Source: Megachile rotundata
Taxonomy: Eukaryota > Arthropoda > Insecta > Hymenoptera > Megachilidae
Assembly (NCBI RefSeq): GCF_050947335.1
Contig: NW_027473314.1
Location: 4,402,001-4,466,000 of the forward strand
DNA length: 64,000 nt
Direction: 5' to 3'
Positions 16,307-32,700 of the stretch are shown one piece after another. Every line of letters starts with the position of its first letter. The stretch's first letter is position 1. The notes beneath the pieces were generated by a model, which saw only the letters and a list, made by a program, of their open reading frames with translations, was not told where the DNA came from and made no database searches. The position numbers and the translations under genes are program-made.

Positions 16307-19300
16307 ACAATCACAATCATACAATCACAATCATACAATAAAAGTCATACAATCACAATCATACAATGACAATCATACAATCAAAATCATACAATCACAA
16401 TCATACAAACACAATCATACAATCACAGTCATGCAATCACAATCATACAGTCGCAATCATACAATCGCAATATCACAATCACTATCATACAATAACAATC
16501 ATACAATCACAGTCATACAATCACAATCATACAATCACAATCATACAATCACAATCATACAATCACAGTCATACAATCACAATCACACAATCGCAATCAT
16601 ACAATCGCAATGTCACAATCACTACCGTACAATCACAATCATACAATCACAATCATACAATCACGATCATACAATCACGATCATACAATCACGATCATAC
16701 AATCACGATCATACAATCACGATCATACAATCACAATCATGGAACTATAATTATACAACCACAATCATACGATCACAATCATACATTCGCAATCATACAA
16801 ACACAATCATAAAATCTCAATCATACAATCGCAATGTCACAATCACAATCATACAATCACAATCATACAAACGCAATCATACAATCACAATCATATAATC
16901 ACAATCATACAATCACAATCATTCAACCACAAGCATACAATCACAATCATACAATCACAATCATACAATCACAATCATGCAATCACAATCATACAATCAC
17001 AATCATACAATAAAAGTCATACAATCACAATCATACAATGACAATCATACAATCACAATCATACAATCACAATCATACAAACACAATCATACAATCACAG
17101 TCATGCAATCACAATCATACAATCGCAATCATACAATCGCAATATCACAATCACTATCATACAATAACAATCATACAATCACGGTCACACAATCACGATC
17201 ATACAATCACGATCATACAATCACGATCATACAATCACGATCACACAATCACGATCATACAATCGCAATATTACAATCGCAATCATACAATCACAATCAT
17301 ACAATCACAATCATACAATCACGATCATACAATCACGATCATACAATCACGATCATACAATCACGATCATACAATCACAATCATGGAACTATAATTATAC
17401 AACCACAATCATACGATCACAATCATACATTCGCAATCATACGAACACAATCATGAAATCTCAATCATACAATCGCAATGTCACAATCACAATCATACAA
17501 TCACAATCATACAAACGCAATCATACAATCACAATCATATAATCACAATCATACAATCACAATCATTCAACCACAAGCATACAATCACAATCATACAATC
17601 ACAATCATACAATCACAATCATGCAATCACAATCATACAATCACAATCATACAATAAAAGTCATACAATCACAATCATACAATGACAATCATACAATCAC
17701 AATCATACAATCACGATCACACAATCACGATCATACAATCACGATCATAAAATCACGATCATACAATCACGATCATACAATCACGATCATACAATCACAA
17801 TCATACAATCACAATCATACAATCGCAATATTACAATCGCAATCATACAATCGCAAAGTCACAATCACTATCATACAATCACAATCATACAATCGAAATC
17901 ATACAATCACAATCATACAATCACAATCATACAATCCCAATCATACAATCCCAATCATTCAACCTCAATCATACAATCACAATCATACAATCACAATCAT
18001 ATAATCACAATCATACAATCACAATCATACAATGACCATCATACAATCACAATCATACAATCACCATCATACAATCACAATCATGAAATCATAATCATAT
18101 AATCACACTCATTAAATTGCAATCACACAATCGTAATCATACAAACACAATCATAAAATCGCAATCATACAATCGCAATGTCACAATCACAATCATACAA
18201 TCACAATCATACAAACGCAATCATACAATCACAATCATATAATCACAATTATACAATCACAATCATACAATCACAAGCATACAATCACAATCATACAATC
18301 ACAATCATACAATCACAATCATACAATCTCAATCATGCAATCCCAATCATACAATCAAAATCATATAATCACAATCATACAATCACAATCGTACAATCAC
18401 AATCATACAATCACAATCATACAATCACAATCATACAATCACAATCATACAATAAAAGTCATACAATAAAAGTCATACAATCACATTCATACAATGACAA
18501 TCATACAATCACAATCATACAATCACAATCATACAAACACAATCATACAATCACAGTCATGCAATCACAATCATACAATCGCAATCATACAATCGCAATA
18601 TCTCAATCACTATCATACAATCACAATCATACAATCAGAGACATACAATCACAATCATACAATCACAATCATACAATCACAATCATACAATCACAGTCAT
18701 ACAATCACAATCATACAATCGCAATCATACAATCGCAATGTCACAATCACTATCGTACAATCACAATCACACAATCACAATCATACAATCACAATCATAC
18801 AATCATAATCATACAATCACAATCATACAATCACAATCATACAATCACAATCATACAATCACAATCATATAATCACAGTCATACAATCGCAATATTACAA
18901 TCGCAATCATACAATCACAAACATCCAATTAAAATCATACAATCACAATCATACAATGACAATCATACAATCACAATCATACAATCACAATCATACAAAC
19001 ACAATCATACAATCACAGTCATGCAATCACAATCATACAATCGCAATCATACAATCGCAATATCACAATCACTATCATACAATAACAATCATACAATCAC
19101 GATCATACAATCACGATCATACAATCACGATCATACAATCGCGATCATACAATCACGATCACACAATCACGACCATACAATCGCAATATTACAATCGCAA
19201 TCATACAATCACAATCATACAATTAAAATCATACAATCACAATCATACAATGACAATCATACAATCACAATCATACAATCATAATCATACAATCACCATC

Positions 19301-22300
19301 ATACAATCACAATCATACAATCACAATCATATAATCACAGTCATACAATCGCAATATTACAATCGCAATCATACAATCACAAACATCCAATTAAAATCAT
19401 ACAATCACAAGCATACAATGACAATCATACAATCACAATCATACAATCACAATCATACAATCACAATCATACAATCAGAATCATACAATCACAATCATAC
19501 AATCACAATCATATAATCACAATCATGCAATCACAATCATACAATCGAAATCATACAATCACAATCATACAGTCGCAATCATGCAATGACAATCATACAA
19601 TCACAATCATACAATTAAAATCATACAATCACAATCATACAATCACAATCATATAATCACAATCATGCAATCACAATCATACAATCACAATCATACAATC
19701 ACAATCATACAATCACAATCATACAATAAAAGTCATACAATCACAATCATACAATGACAATCATACAATCAAAATCATACAATCACAATCATACAAACAC
19801 AATCATACAATCACAGTCATGCAATCACAATCATACAATCGGAATCATACAATCGCAATATCACAATCACTATCATACAATAACAATCATACAATCACAG
19901 TCATACAATCACAATCATACAATCACAATCATACAATCACAATCATACAATCACAGTCATACAATCACAATCACACAATCGCAATCATACAATCGCAATG
20001 TCACAATCACTATCGTACAATCACAATCATACAATCACAATCATACAATCACGATCATACAATCACGATCATACAATCACGATCATACAATCACGATCAT
20101 ACAATCACAATCATGGAACTATAATTATACAACCACAATCATACGATCACAATCATACATTCGCAATCATACAAACACAATCATGAAATCTCAATCATAC
20201 AATCGCAATGTCACAATCACAATCATACAATCACAATCATACAAACGCAATCATACAATCACAATCATATAATCACAATCATACAATCACAATCATTCAA
20301 CCACAAGCATACAATCACAATCATACAATCACAATCATACAATCACAATCATGCAATCACAATCATACAATCACAATCATACAATAAAAGTCATACAATC
20401 ACAATCATACAATGACAATCATACAATCACAATCATACAATCACAATCATACAAACACAATCATACAATCACAGTCATGCAATCACAATCATACAATCGC
20501 AATCATACAATCGCAATATCACAATCACTATCATACAATAACAATCATACAATCACGATCACACAATCACGATCATACAATCACGATCATACAATCACGA
20601 TCATACAATCACGATCACACAATCACGATCATACAATCGCAATATTACAATCGCAATCATACAATCACAATCATACAATTAAAATCATACAATCACAATC
20701 ATACAATGACAATCATACAATCACAATCATACAATCATAATCATACAATCACCATCATACAACCACAATCATACAATCACAATCATACAATCGCAATCAT
20801 ACAATCACAATCATACAATCACAATCATATAATCACAATCATGCAATCACAATCATACAATCACAATCATATAATCACAATCATGCAATCACAATCATAC
20901 AATCGAAATCATACAATCACAATCATACAGTCGCAGTCATGCAATGACAATCATACAATCACAATCATACAATTAAAATCATACAATCACAATCATACAA
21001 TCACAATCATATAATCACAATCATGCAATCACAATCATACAATCACAATCATACAATCAGAATCATACAATAAAAGTCATACAATCACAATCATACAATG
21101 ACAATCATACAATCAAAATCATACAATCACAATCATACAAACACAATCATACAATCACAGTCATGCAATCACAATCATACAATCACAATCATACAATCGC
21201 AATCATACAATCGCAATCATACAATCGCAATGTCACAATCACTATCGTACAATCACAATCATACAATCACAATCATACAATCACGATCATACAATCACGA
21301 TCATACAATCACGATCATACAATCACGATCATACAATCACAATCATACAATCACAATCATACAATCGCAATATTACAATCGCAATCATACAATCGCAATG
21401 TCACAATCATTATCATACAGTCACAATCATACAATCACAATCATACAATCCCAATCATTCAATCTCAATCATACAATCACAATCATATAATCACAATCAT
21501 ACAATCACAATCATACAATCACCATCATACAATCACCATCATACAATCACCATCATACAATCACAATCACACAATCAAAATCATATAATCACAATCATAC
21601 AATCTGAATCATGCAATTACAATCATACGATCATAATCATGCAAGAACAATCATACAATCACAATCATGGAACTATAATTATACAACCACAATCATACGA
21701 TCACAATCATACATTCGCAATCATACAAACACAATCATAAAATCTCAATCATACAATCGCAATGTCACAATCACAATCATACAATCACAATCATACAAAC
21801 GCAATCATACAATCACAATCATATAATCACAATCATACAATCACAATCATTCAACCACAAGCATACAATCACAATCATACAATCACAATCATACAATCAC
21901 AATCATACAATCTCAATCATGCAATCACAATCATACAATCAAAATCATACAACCACAATCATACAATCACAATCATACAATCACAATCATACAATCACAG
22001 TCATACAATCACAATCATACAATCACAATCATACAATCACAATCATACAATTAAAATCATACAATCACAATCATACAATGACAATCATACAATGACAATC
22101 ATACAATCACAATCATACAATCACAATCATACAATCACAATCATATAATCACAATCATGCAATCACAGTCATACAATCACTATCATACAATAACAATCAT
22201 ACAATCACGATCATACAATCACGATCATACAATCACGATCATACAATCACGATCATACAATCACGATCATACAATCACGATCACACAATCACGATCATAC

Positions 22301-22928
22301 AATCGCAATATTACAATCGCAATCATACAATCACAATCATACAATTAAAATCATACAATCACAATCATACAATGACAATCATACAATCACAATCATACAA
22401 TCACAATCATATAATCACAATCATGCAATCACAATCATACAATCGAAATCATACAATCACAATCATACAGTCGCAATCATGCAATGACAATCATACAATC
22501 ACAATCATACAATTAAAATCATACAATCATAATCATACAATCACCATCATACAATCACAATCATACAATCACAATCATATAATCACAGTCATACAATCGC
22601 AATATTACAATCGCAATCATACAATCACAAACATCCAATTAAAATCATACAATCACAATCATACAATGACAATCATACAATCACAATCATACAATCACAA
22701 TCATACAATCACAATCATACAATCAGAATCATACAATCACAATCATACAATCACAATCATATAATCACAATCATGCAATCACAATCATACAATCGAAATC
22801 ATACAATCACAATCATACAGTCGCAATCATGCAATGACAATCATACAATCACAATCATACAATTAAAATCATACAATCACAATCATACAATCACAATCAT
22901 ACAATCACAATCATGCAATCACAATCAT
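16307..22928 (+). repeat. HOR-B copy 2 (6,622 bp, 473 units)
   Basis: This is the second tandem copy of HOR-B, with taaattgc at 18113, cagagac at 18631 and ggaact at 16741, 17385, 20115 and 21669. These are the last cagagac unit in the window and the last taaattgc unit until 61.9 kb. A partial third copy follows to about 23340, matching 16307-16718. Confidence 0.87.
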
Positions 22929-23782
22929 ACAATCACAATCATACAATCACAATCATACAATAAAAGTCATACAATCACAATCATACAATGACAATCATAC
23001 AATCAAAATCATACAATCACAATCATACAAACACAATCATACAATCACAGTCATGCAATCACAATCATACAGTCGCAATCATACAATCGCAATATCACAA
23101 TCACTATCATACAATAACAATCATACAATCACAGTCATACAATCACAATCATACAATCACAATCATACAATCACAATCATACAATCACAGTCATACAATC
23201 ACAATCACACAATCGCAATCATACAATCGCAATGTCACAATCACTACCGTACAATCACAATCATACAATCACAATCATACAATCACGATCATACAATCAC
23301 GATCATACAATCACGATCATACAATCACGATCATACAATCACAATCATACAATCACAATCATACAATCGCAATATTACAATCGCAATCATACAATCGCAA
23401 TGTCACAATCATTATCATACAGTCACAATCATACAATCACAATCATACAATCCCAATCATTCAATCTCAATCATACAATCACAATCATATAATCACAATC
23501 ATACAATCACAATCATACAATCACCATCATACAATCACCATCATACAATCACCATCATACAATCACAATCACACAACCAAAATCATATAATCACAATCAT
23601 ACAATCACAATCATGGAACTATAATTATACAACCACAATCATACAATCACAATCATGCAATCACAATCATACAATCACAATCATACTATAAAAGTCATAC
23701 AATCACAATCATACAATGACAATCATACAATCACAATCATACAATCACAATCATACAAACACAATCATACAATCACAGTCAT
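22929..23782 (+). repeat. Partial HOR-B copy 3 and bridge to HOR-C
   Basis: Bases 22929-23340 repeat the start of HOR-B. After the cgatcat run the sequence switches to the module first seen at 9019-9460 (offset 14,322 bp), with ggaact at 23615 matching 9293. This is a clean example of one HOR joined to another at a shared variant unit without loss of 14-bp phase. Confidence 0.78.
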
Positions 23783-26218
23783 GCAATCACAATCATACAA
23801 TCGCAATCATACAATCGCAATATCACAATCACTATCATACAATAACAATCATACAATCACGATCATACAATCACGATCATACAATCACGATCATACAATC
23901 ACGATCATACAATCACGATCACACAATCACGACCATACAATCGCAATATTACAATCGCAATCATACAATCACAATCATACAATTAAAATCATACAATTAA
24001 AATCATACAATCACAATCATACAATCACAATCATACAATCACAATCATACAATAAAAGTCATACAATCACAATCATACAATGACAATCATACAATCAAAA
24101 TCATACAATCACAATCATACAAACACAATCATACAATCACAGTCATGCAATCACAATCATACAATCGCAATCATACAATCGCAATATCACAATAACTATC
24201 ATACAATAACAATCATACAATCACAGTCATACAATCACAATCATACAATCACAATCATACAATCACAATCATACAATCACAGTCATACAATCACAATCAC
24301 AAAATCGCAATCATACAATCGCAATGTCACAATCACTATCGTACAATCACAATCATACAATCACAATCATACAATCACGATCATACAATCACGATCATAC
24401 AATCACGATCATACAATCACGATCATACAATCACAATCACGGAACTATAATTATACAACCACAATCATACGATCACAATCATACATTCGCAATCATACAA
24501 ACACAATCATAAAATCTCAATCATACAATCGCAATGTCACAATCACAATCATACAATCACAATCATACAAACGCAATCATACAATCACAATCATATAATC
24601 ACAATCATACAATCACAATCATTCAACCACAAGCATACAATCACAATCATACAATCACAATCATACAATCACAATCATGCAATCACAATCATACAATCAC
24701 AATCATACAATAAAAGTCATACAATCACAATCATACAATGACAATCATACAATCACAATCATACAATCACAATCATACAAACACAATCATACAATCACAG
24801 TCATGCAATCACAATCATACAATCGCAATAATACAATCGCAATATCACAATCACTATCATACAATAACAATCATACAATCACGGTCACACAATCACGATC
24901 ATACAATCACGATCATACAATCACGATCATACAATCACGATCACACAATCACGATCATACAATCGCAATATTACAATCGCAATCATACAATCACAATCAT
25001 ACAATTAAAATCATACAACCACAATCATACAATGACAATCATACAATCACAATCATACAATCATAATCAAACAATCACCATCATACAACCACAATCATAC
25101 AATCACAATCATACAATCGCAATCATACAATCACAATCATACAATCACAATCATATAATCACAATCATGCAATCACAATCATACAATCACAATCATATAA
25201 TCACAATCATGCAATCACAATCATACAATCGAAATCATACAATCACAATCATACAGTCGCAATCATGCAATGACAATCATACAATCACAATCATACAATT
25301 AAAATCATACAATCACAATCATACAATCACAATCATATAATCACAATCATGCAATCACAATCATACAATCACAATCATACAATCACAATCATACAATAAA
25401 AGTCATACAATCACAATCATACAATGACAATCATACAATCAAAATCATACAATCACAATCATACAAACACAATCATACAATCACAGTCATGCAATCACAA
25501 TCATACAATCACAATCATACAATCGCAATCATACAATCGCAATCATACAATCGCAATGTCACAATCACTATCGTACAATCACAATCATACCATCACAATC
25601 ATACAATCACGATCATACAATCACGATCATACAATCACGATCATACAATCACGATCATACAATCACAATCATACAATCACAATCATACAATCGCAATATT
25701 ACAATCGCAATCATACAATCGCAATGTCACAATCATTATCATACAGTCACAATCATACAATCACAATCACACAATCCCAATCATTCAATCTCAATCATAC
25801 AATCACAATCATATAATCACAATCATACAATCACAATCATACAATCACCATCATACAATCACCATCATACAATCACCATCATACAATCACAATCACACAA
25901 TCAAAATCATATAATCACAATCATACAATCTGAATCATGCAATTACAATCATACGATCATAATCATGCAAGAACAATCATACAATCACAATCATGGAACT
26001 ATAATTATACAACCACAATCATACGATCACAATCATACATTCGCAATCATACAAACACAATCATAAAATCTCAATCATACAATCGCAATGTCACAATCAC
26101 AATCATACAATCACAATCATACAAACGCAATCATACAATCACAATCATATAATCACAATCATACAATCACAATCATTCAACCACAAGCATACAATCACAA
26201 TCATACAATCACAATCAT

Positions 26219-26302
26219 ACAATCACGATCATACAATCACGATCATACAATCACGATCATACAATCACGATCATACAATCACGATCATACAATCACGATC
26301 AT
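26219..26302 (+). repeat. Run of six identical cgatcat units
   Basis: Six consecutive copies of acaatcacgatcat occur here. The same run is at 32155, 44083, 48003 and 60379. Runs of two to six such units occur throughout the array. Each unit carries one CpG and one GATC, both absent from the consensus, so these runs are local CpG and GATC clusters. Identical neighbours suggest unit-by-unit local expansion. Confidence 0.88.
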
Positions 26303-26330
26303 ACAATCACAATCATACAATCACAATCAT

Positions 26331-26358
26331 ACAAATAACATCATACAAATAAAATCAT
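26331..26358 (+). repeat. 'acaaataacatcat' and 'acaaataaaatcat' unit pair
   Basis: A pair of strongly changed adjacent units, acaaataacatcat then acaaataaaatcat, introduces TAA in a + frame. Pairs recur near 26751, 26849 and 27269, in the matching places of HOR-C copy 2, at 36313 (a chimeric junction), near 44200, 48120, 48540 and 60490, and again near 63657. The pair marks HOR-C-type sequence and was not seen before 26.3 kb. Confidence 0.82.
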
Positions 26359-27044
26359 ACAACCACAATCACACAATCAAAATCATATAATCACAATCAT
26401 ACAATCTGAATCATGCAATTACAATCATACGATCATAATCATGCAAGAACAATCATACAATCACAATCATGGAACTATAATTATACAACCACAATCATAC
26501 GATCACAATCATACATTCGCAATCATACAAACACAATCATAAAATCTCAATCATACAATCGCAATGTCACAATCACAATCATACAATCACAATCATACAA
26601 ACGCAATCATACAATCACAATCATATAATCACAATCATACAATCACAATCATTCAACCACAAGCATACAATCACAATCATACAATCACAATCATACAATC
26701 ACGATCATACAATCACGATCATACAATCACAATCATACTATCACAATCATACAAATAACATCATACAAATAAAATCATACAACCACAATCATACAATCAC
26801 AATCATACAATCACAGTCATACAATCACAATCATACAATCGCAATCATACAAATAACATCATACAAATAAAATCATACAACCACAATCATACAATCACAA
26901 TCATACAATCACAGTCATACAATCACAGTCATACAATCACAATCATACAATCGCAATTATACAATCGCAATGTCACAATCACTATCATACAGTCACAATC
27001 ATACAATCACAATCATACAATCACAATCATACAATCACAATCAT

Positions 27045-27072
27045 ACAATCACAATGTTTCTATCACAATCAT
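27045..27072 (+). repeat. Diagnostic 'gtttctatc' double unit
   Basis: Across the junction of two units the expected catacaatc reads gtttctatc: four substitutions within six bases, all A to T or C to G. It occurs only at 27045, 32981, 48815 and 61205 (unit starts), always in the same context. The spacings are 5,936, 15,834 and 12,390 bp, all multiples of 14. It is a clear tag for common descent of those four segments. Confidence 0.88.
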
Positions 27073-29718
27073 ACAATCACAATCATACAATCGCAATCAT
27101 ACAATCGCAATGTCACAATCACTATCATACAATCACAATCAAACAATCGCAATCATACAATCACAATCATACAATCACAATCATACAATCACAATCATAC
27201 AATCACAATCATACAATCACAGTCATACAATCACAATCATACAATCACAATCATACAATCACAATCATACAAATAACATCATACAAATAAAATCATACAA
27301 TCACAATCATACAATCACAATCATACAAATAACATCATACAAATCAAATCATACAACCACAATCATACAATCACAATCATACAATCACAGTCATACAATC
27401 ACAGTCATACAATCACAATCATACAATCACAATCATACAATTAAAATCATACAATCACAATCATACAATCACAATCATACAATCACAATCATACAATCGC
27501 AATCATACAATTGCAATGTCACAATCACTATCATACAATCACAATCATACAATCACAATCATACAATCAAAATCATACAATCACAATCATACAAACACAA
27601 TCATACAATCACAGTCATGCAATCACAATCATACAATCGGAATCATACAATCGCAATATCACAATCACTATCATACAATAACAATCATACAATCACAGTC
27701 ATACAATCACAATCATACAATCACAATCATACAATCACAATCATACAATCACAGTCATACAATCACAATCACACAATCGCAATCATACAATCGCAATGTC
27801 ACAATCACTATCGTACAATCACAATCATACAATCACAATCATACAATCACGATCATACAATCACGATCATACAATCACGATCATACAATCACGATCATAC
27901 AATCACAATCATGGAACTATAATTATACAACCACAATCATACGATCACAATCATACATTCGCAATCATACAAACACAATCATGAAATCTCAATCATACAA
28001 TCGCAATGTCACAATCACAATCATACAATCACAATCATACAAACGCAATCATACAATCACAATCATATAATCACAATCATACAATCACAATCATTCAACC
28101 ACAAGCATACAATCACAATCATACAATCACAATCATACAATCACAATCATGCAATCACAATCATACAATCACAATCATACAATAAAAGTCATACAATCAC
28201 AATCATACAATGACAATCATACAATCACAATCATACAATCACAATCATACAAACACAATCATACAATCACAGTCATGCAATCACAATCATACAATCGCAA
28301 TCATACAATCGCAATATCACAATCACTATCATACAATAACAATCATACAATCACGATCACACAATCACGATCATACAATCACGATCATACAATCACGATC
28401 ATACAATCACGATCACACAATCACGATCATACAATCGCAATATTACAATCGCAATCATACAATCACAATCATACAATTAAAATCATACAATCACAATCAT
28501 ACAATGACAATCATACAATCACAATCATACAATCATAATCATACAATCACCATCATACAACCACAATCATACAATCACAATCATACAATCGCAATCATAC
28601 AATCACAATCATACAATCACAATCATATAATCACAATCATGCAATCACAATCATACAATCACAATCATATAATCACAATCATGCAATCACAATCATACAA
28701 TCGAAATCATACAATCACAATCATACAGTCGCAGTCATGCAATGACAATCATACAATCACAATCATACAATTAAAATCATACAATCACAATCATACAATC
28801 ACAATCATATAATCACAATCATGCAATCACAATCATACAATCACAATCATGCAATCAGAATCATACAATAAAAGTCATACAATCACAATCATACAATGAC
28901 AATCATACAATCAAAATCATACAATCACAATCATACAAACACAATCATACAATCACAGTCATGCAATCACAATCATACAATCACAATCATACAATCGCAA
29001 TCATACAATCGCAATCATACAATCGCAATGTCACAATCACTATCGTACAATCACAATCATACAATCACAATCATACAATCACGATCATACAATCACGATC
29101 ATACAATCACGATCATACAATCACGATCATACAATCACAATCATACAATCACAATCATACAATCGCAATATTACAATCGCAATCATACAATCGCAATGTC
29201 ACAATCATTATCATACAGTCACAATCATACAATCACAATCATACAATCCCAATCATTCAATCTCAATCATACAATCACAATCATATAATCACAATCATAC
29301 AATCACAATCATACAATCACCATCATACAATCACCATCATACAATCACCATCATACAATCACAATCACACAATCAAAATCATATAATCACAATCATACAA
29401 TCTGAATCATGCAATTACAATCATACGATCATAATCATGCAAGAACAATCATACAATCACAATCATGGAACTATAATTATACAACCACAATCATACGATC
29501 ACAATCATACATTCGCAATCATACAAACACAATCATAAAATCTCAATCATACAATCGCAATGTCACAATCACAATCATACAATCACAATCATACAAACGC
29601 AATCATACAATCACAATCATATAATCACAATCATACAATCACAATCATTCAACCACAAGCATACAATCACAATCATACAATCACAATCATACAATCACAA
29701 TCATACAATCTCAATCAT

Positions 29719-32700
29719 GCAATCACAATCATACAATCGCAATCATACAATCGCAATATCACAATCACTATCATACAATAACAATCATACAATCACGATC
29801 ATACAATCACGATCATACAATCACGATCATACAATCACGATCATACAATCACGATCACACAATCACGACCATACAATCGCAATATTACAATCGCAATCAT
29901 ACAATCACAATCATACAATTAAAATCATACAATTAAAATCATACAATCACAATCATACAATCACAATCATACAATCACAATCATACAATAAAAGTCATAC
30001 AATCACAATCATACAATGACAATCATACAATCAAAATCATACAATCACAATCATACAAACACAATCATACAATCACAGTCATGCAATCACAATCATACAA
30101 TCGCAATCATACAATCGCAATATCACAATAACTATCATACAATAACAATCATACAATCACAGTCATACAATCACAATCATACAATCACAATCATACAATC
30201 ACAATCATACAATCACAGTCATACAATCACAATCACAAAATCGCAATCATACAATCGCAATGTCACAATCACTATCGTACAATCACAATCATACAATCAC
30301 AATCATACAATCACGATCATACAATCACGATCATACAATCACGATCATACAATCACGATCATACAATCACAATCACGGAACTATAATTATACAACCACAA
30401 TCATACGATCACAATCATACATTCGCAATCATACAAACACAATCATAAAATCTCAATCATACAATCGCAATGTCACAATCACAATCATACAATCACAATC
30501 ATACAAACGCAATCATACAATCACAATCATATAATCACAATCATACAATCACAATCATTCAACCACAAGCATACAATCACAATCATACAATCACAATCAT
30601 ACAATCACAATCATGCAATCACAATCATACAATCACAATCATACAATAAAAGTCATACAATCACAATCATACAATGACAATCATACAATCACAATCATAC
30701 AATCACAATCATACAAACACAATCATACAATCACAGTCATGCAATCACAATCATACAATCGCAATCATACAATCGCAATATCACAATCACTATCATACAA
30801 TAACAATCATACAATCACGGTCACACAATCACGATCATACAATCACGATCATACAATCACGATCATACAATCACGATCACACAATCACGATCATACAATC
30901 GCAATATTACAATCGCAATCATACAATCACAATCATACAATTAAAATCATACAACCACAATCATACAATGACAATCATACAATCACAATCATACAATCAT
31001 AATCAAACAATCACCATCATACAACCACAATCATACAATCACAATCATACAATCGCAATCATACAATCACAATCATACAATCACAATCATATAATCACAA
31101 TCATGCAATCACAATCATACAATCACAATCATATAATCACAATCATGCAATCACAATCATACAATCGAAATCATACAATCACAATCATACAGTCGCAATC
31201 ATGCAATGACAATCATACAATCACAATCATACAATTAAAATCATACAATCACAATCATACAATCACAATCATATAATCACAATCATGCAATCACAATCAT
31301 ACAATCACAATCATACAATCACAATCATACAATAAAAGTCATACAATCACAATCATACAATGACAATCATACAATCAAAATCATACAATCACAATCATAC
31401 AAACACAATCATACAATCACAGTCATGCAATCACAATCATACAATCACAATCATACAATCGCAATCATACAATCGCAATCATACAATCGCAATGTCACAA
31501 TCACTATCGTACAATCACAATCATACCATCACAATCATACAATCACGATCATACAATCACGATCATACAATCACGATCATACAATCACGATCATACAATC
31601 ACAATCATACAATCACAATCATACAATCGCAATATTACAATCGCAATCATACAATCGCAATGTCACAATCATTATCATACAGTCACAATCATACAATCAC
31701 AATCACACAATCCCAATCATTCAATCTCAATCATACAATCACAATCATATAATCACAATCATACAATCACAATCATACAATCACCATCATACAATCACCA
31801 TCATACAATCACCATCATACAATCACAATCACACAATCAAAATCATATAATCACAATCATACAATCTGAATCATGCAATTACAATCATACGATCATAATC
31901 ATGCAAGAACAATCATACAATCACAATCATGGAACTATAATTATACAACCACAATCATACGATCACAATCATACATTCGCAATCATACAAACACAATCAT
32001 AAAATCTCAATCATACAATCGCAATGTCACAATCACAATCATACAATCACAATCATACAAACGCAATCATACAATCACAATCATATAATCACAATCATAC
32101 AATCACAATCATTCAACCACAAGCATACAATCACAATCATACAATCACAATCATACAATCACGATCATACAATCACGATCATACAATCACGATCATACAA
32201 TCACGATCATACAATCACGATCATACAATCACGATCATACAATCACAATCATACAATCACAATCATACAAATAACATCATACAAATAAAATCATACAACC
32301 ACAATCACACAATCAAAATCATATAATCACAATCATACAATCTGAATCATGCAATTACAATCATACGATCATAATCATGCAAGAACAATCATACAATCAC
32401 AATCATGGAACTATAATTATACAACCACAATCATACGATCACAATCATACATTCGCAATCATACAAACACAATCATAAAATCTCAATCATACAATCGCAA
32501 TGTCACAATCACAATCATACAATCACAATCATACAAACGCAATCATACAATCACAATCATATAATCACAATCATACAATCACAATCATTCAACCACAAGC
32601 ATACAATCACAATCATACAATCACAATCATACAATCACGATCATACAATCACGATCATACAATCACAATCATACAATCACAATCATACAAATAACATCAT

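Larger units (their letters stand above)
25918..26869 (+). repeat. 476-bp (34-unit) direct duplication with gcaagaac-ggaact cassettes
   Basis: Two consecutive blocks carry gcaagaac at 25967 and 26443 and ggaact at 25995 and 26471, with matching downstream units to about 26690. They differ in the length of the cgatcat run: six units in the first, two in the second. The same 34-unit pair recurs at 31931/32407, 43859/44335, 47779/48255 and 60155/60631, so it predates the HOR amplifications that carry it. Confidence 0.85.
23783..29718 (+). repeat. HOR-C copy 1 (5,936 bp, 424 units)
   Basis: This is followed by a second copy exactly 5,936 bp on. The ggaact starts 24441, 25995, 26471, 27913 and 29467 each recur 5,936 bp later. 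It contains a 476-bp direct duplication (cassettes at 25995 and 26471), a six-unit cgatcat run (26219-26302), several acaaataacatcat and acaaataaaatcat pairs, and the unique gtttctatc tag at 27056. The differences from copy 2 that I noticed are few, including positions near 24829, 26739, 27353 and 28850. Confidence 0.88.

Noticed and set aside
2498..19284. The recurring 368-codon open frames (2498, 5214, 11556, 18178) as a duplicated gene family
   Set aside because: They recur because HOR-A recurs. Overlapping frames on the same strand are also open, substitutions show no codon-position bias by eye, and the ATG comes from a variant unit (caatgtcac).
26331..26358. acaaataacatcat pairs as the remnant of an inserted element
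   Set aside because: They keep the 14-bp length and phase exactly and differ from consensus only by substitutions, with no terminal repeats or target-site duplication.
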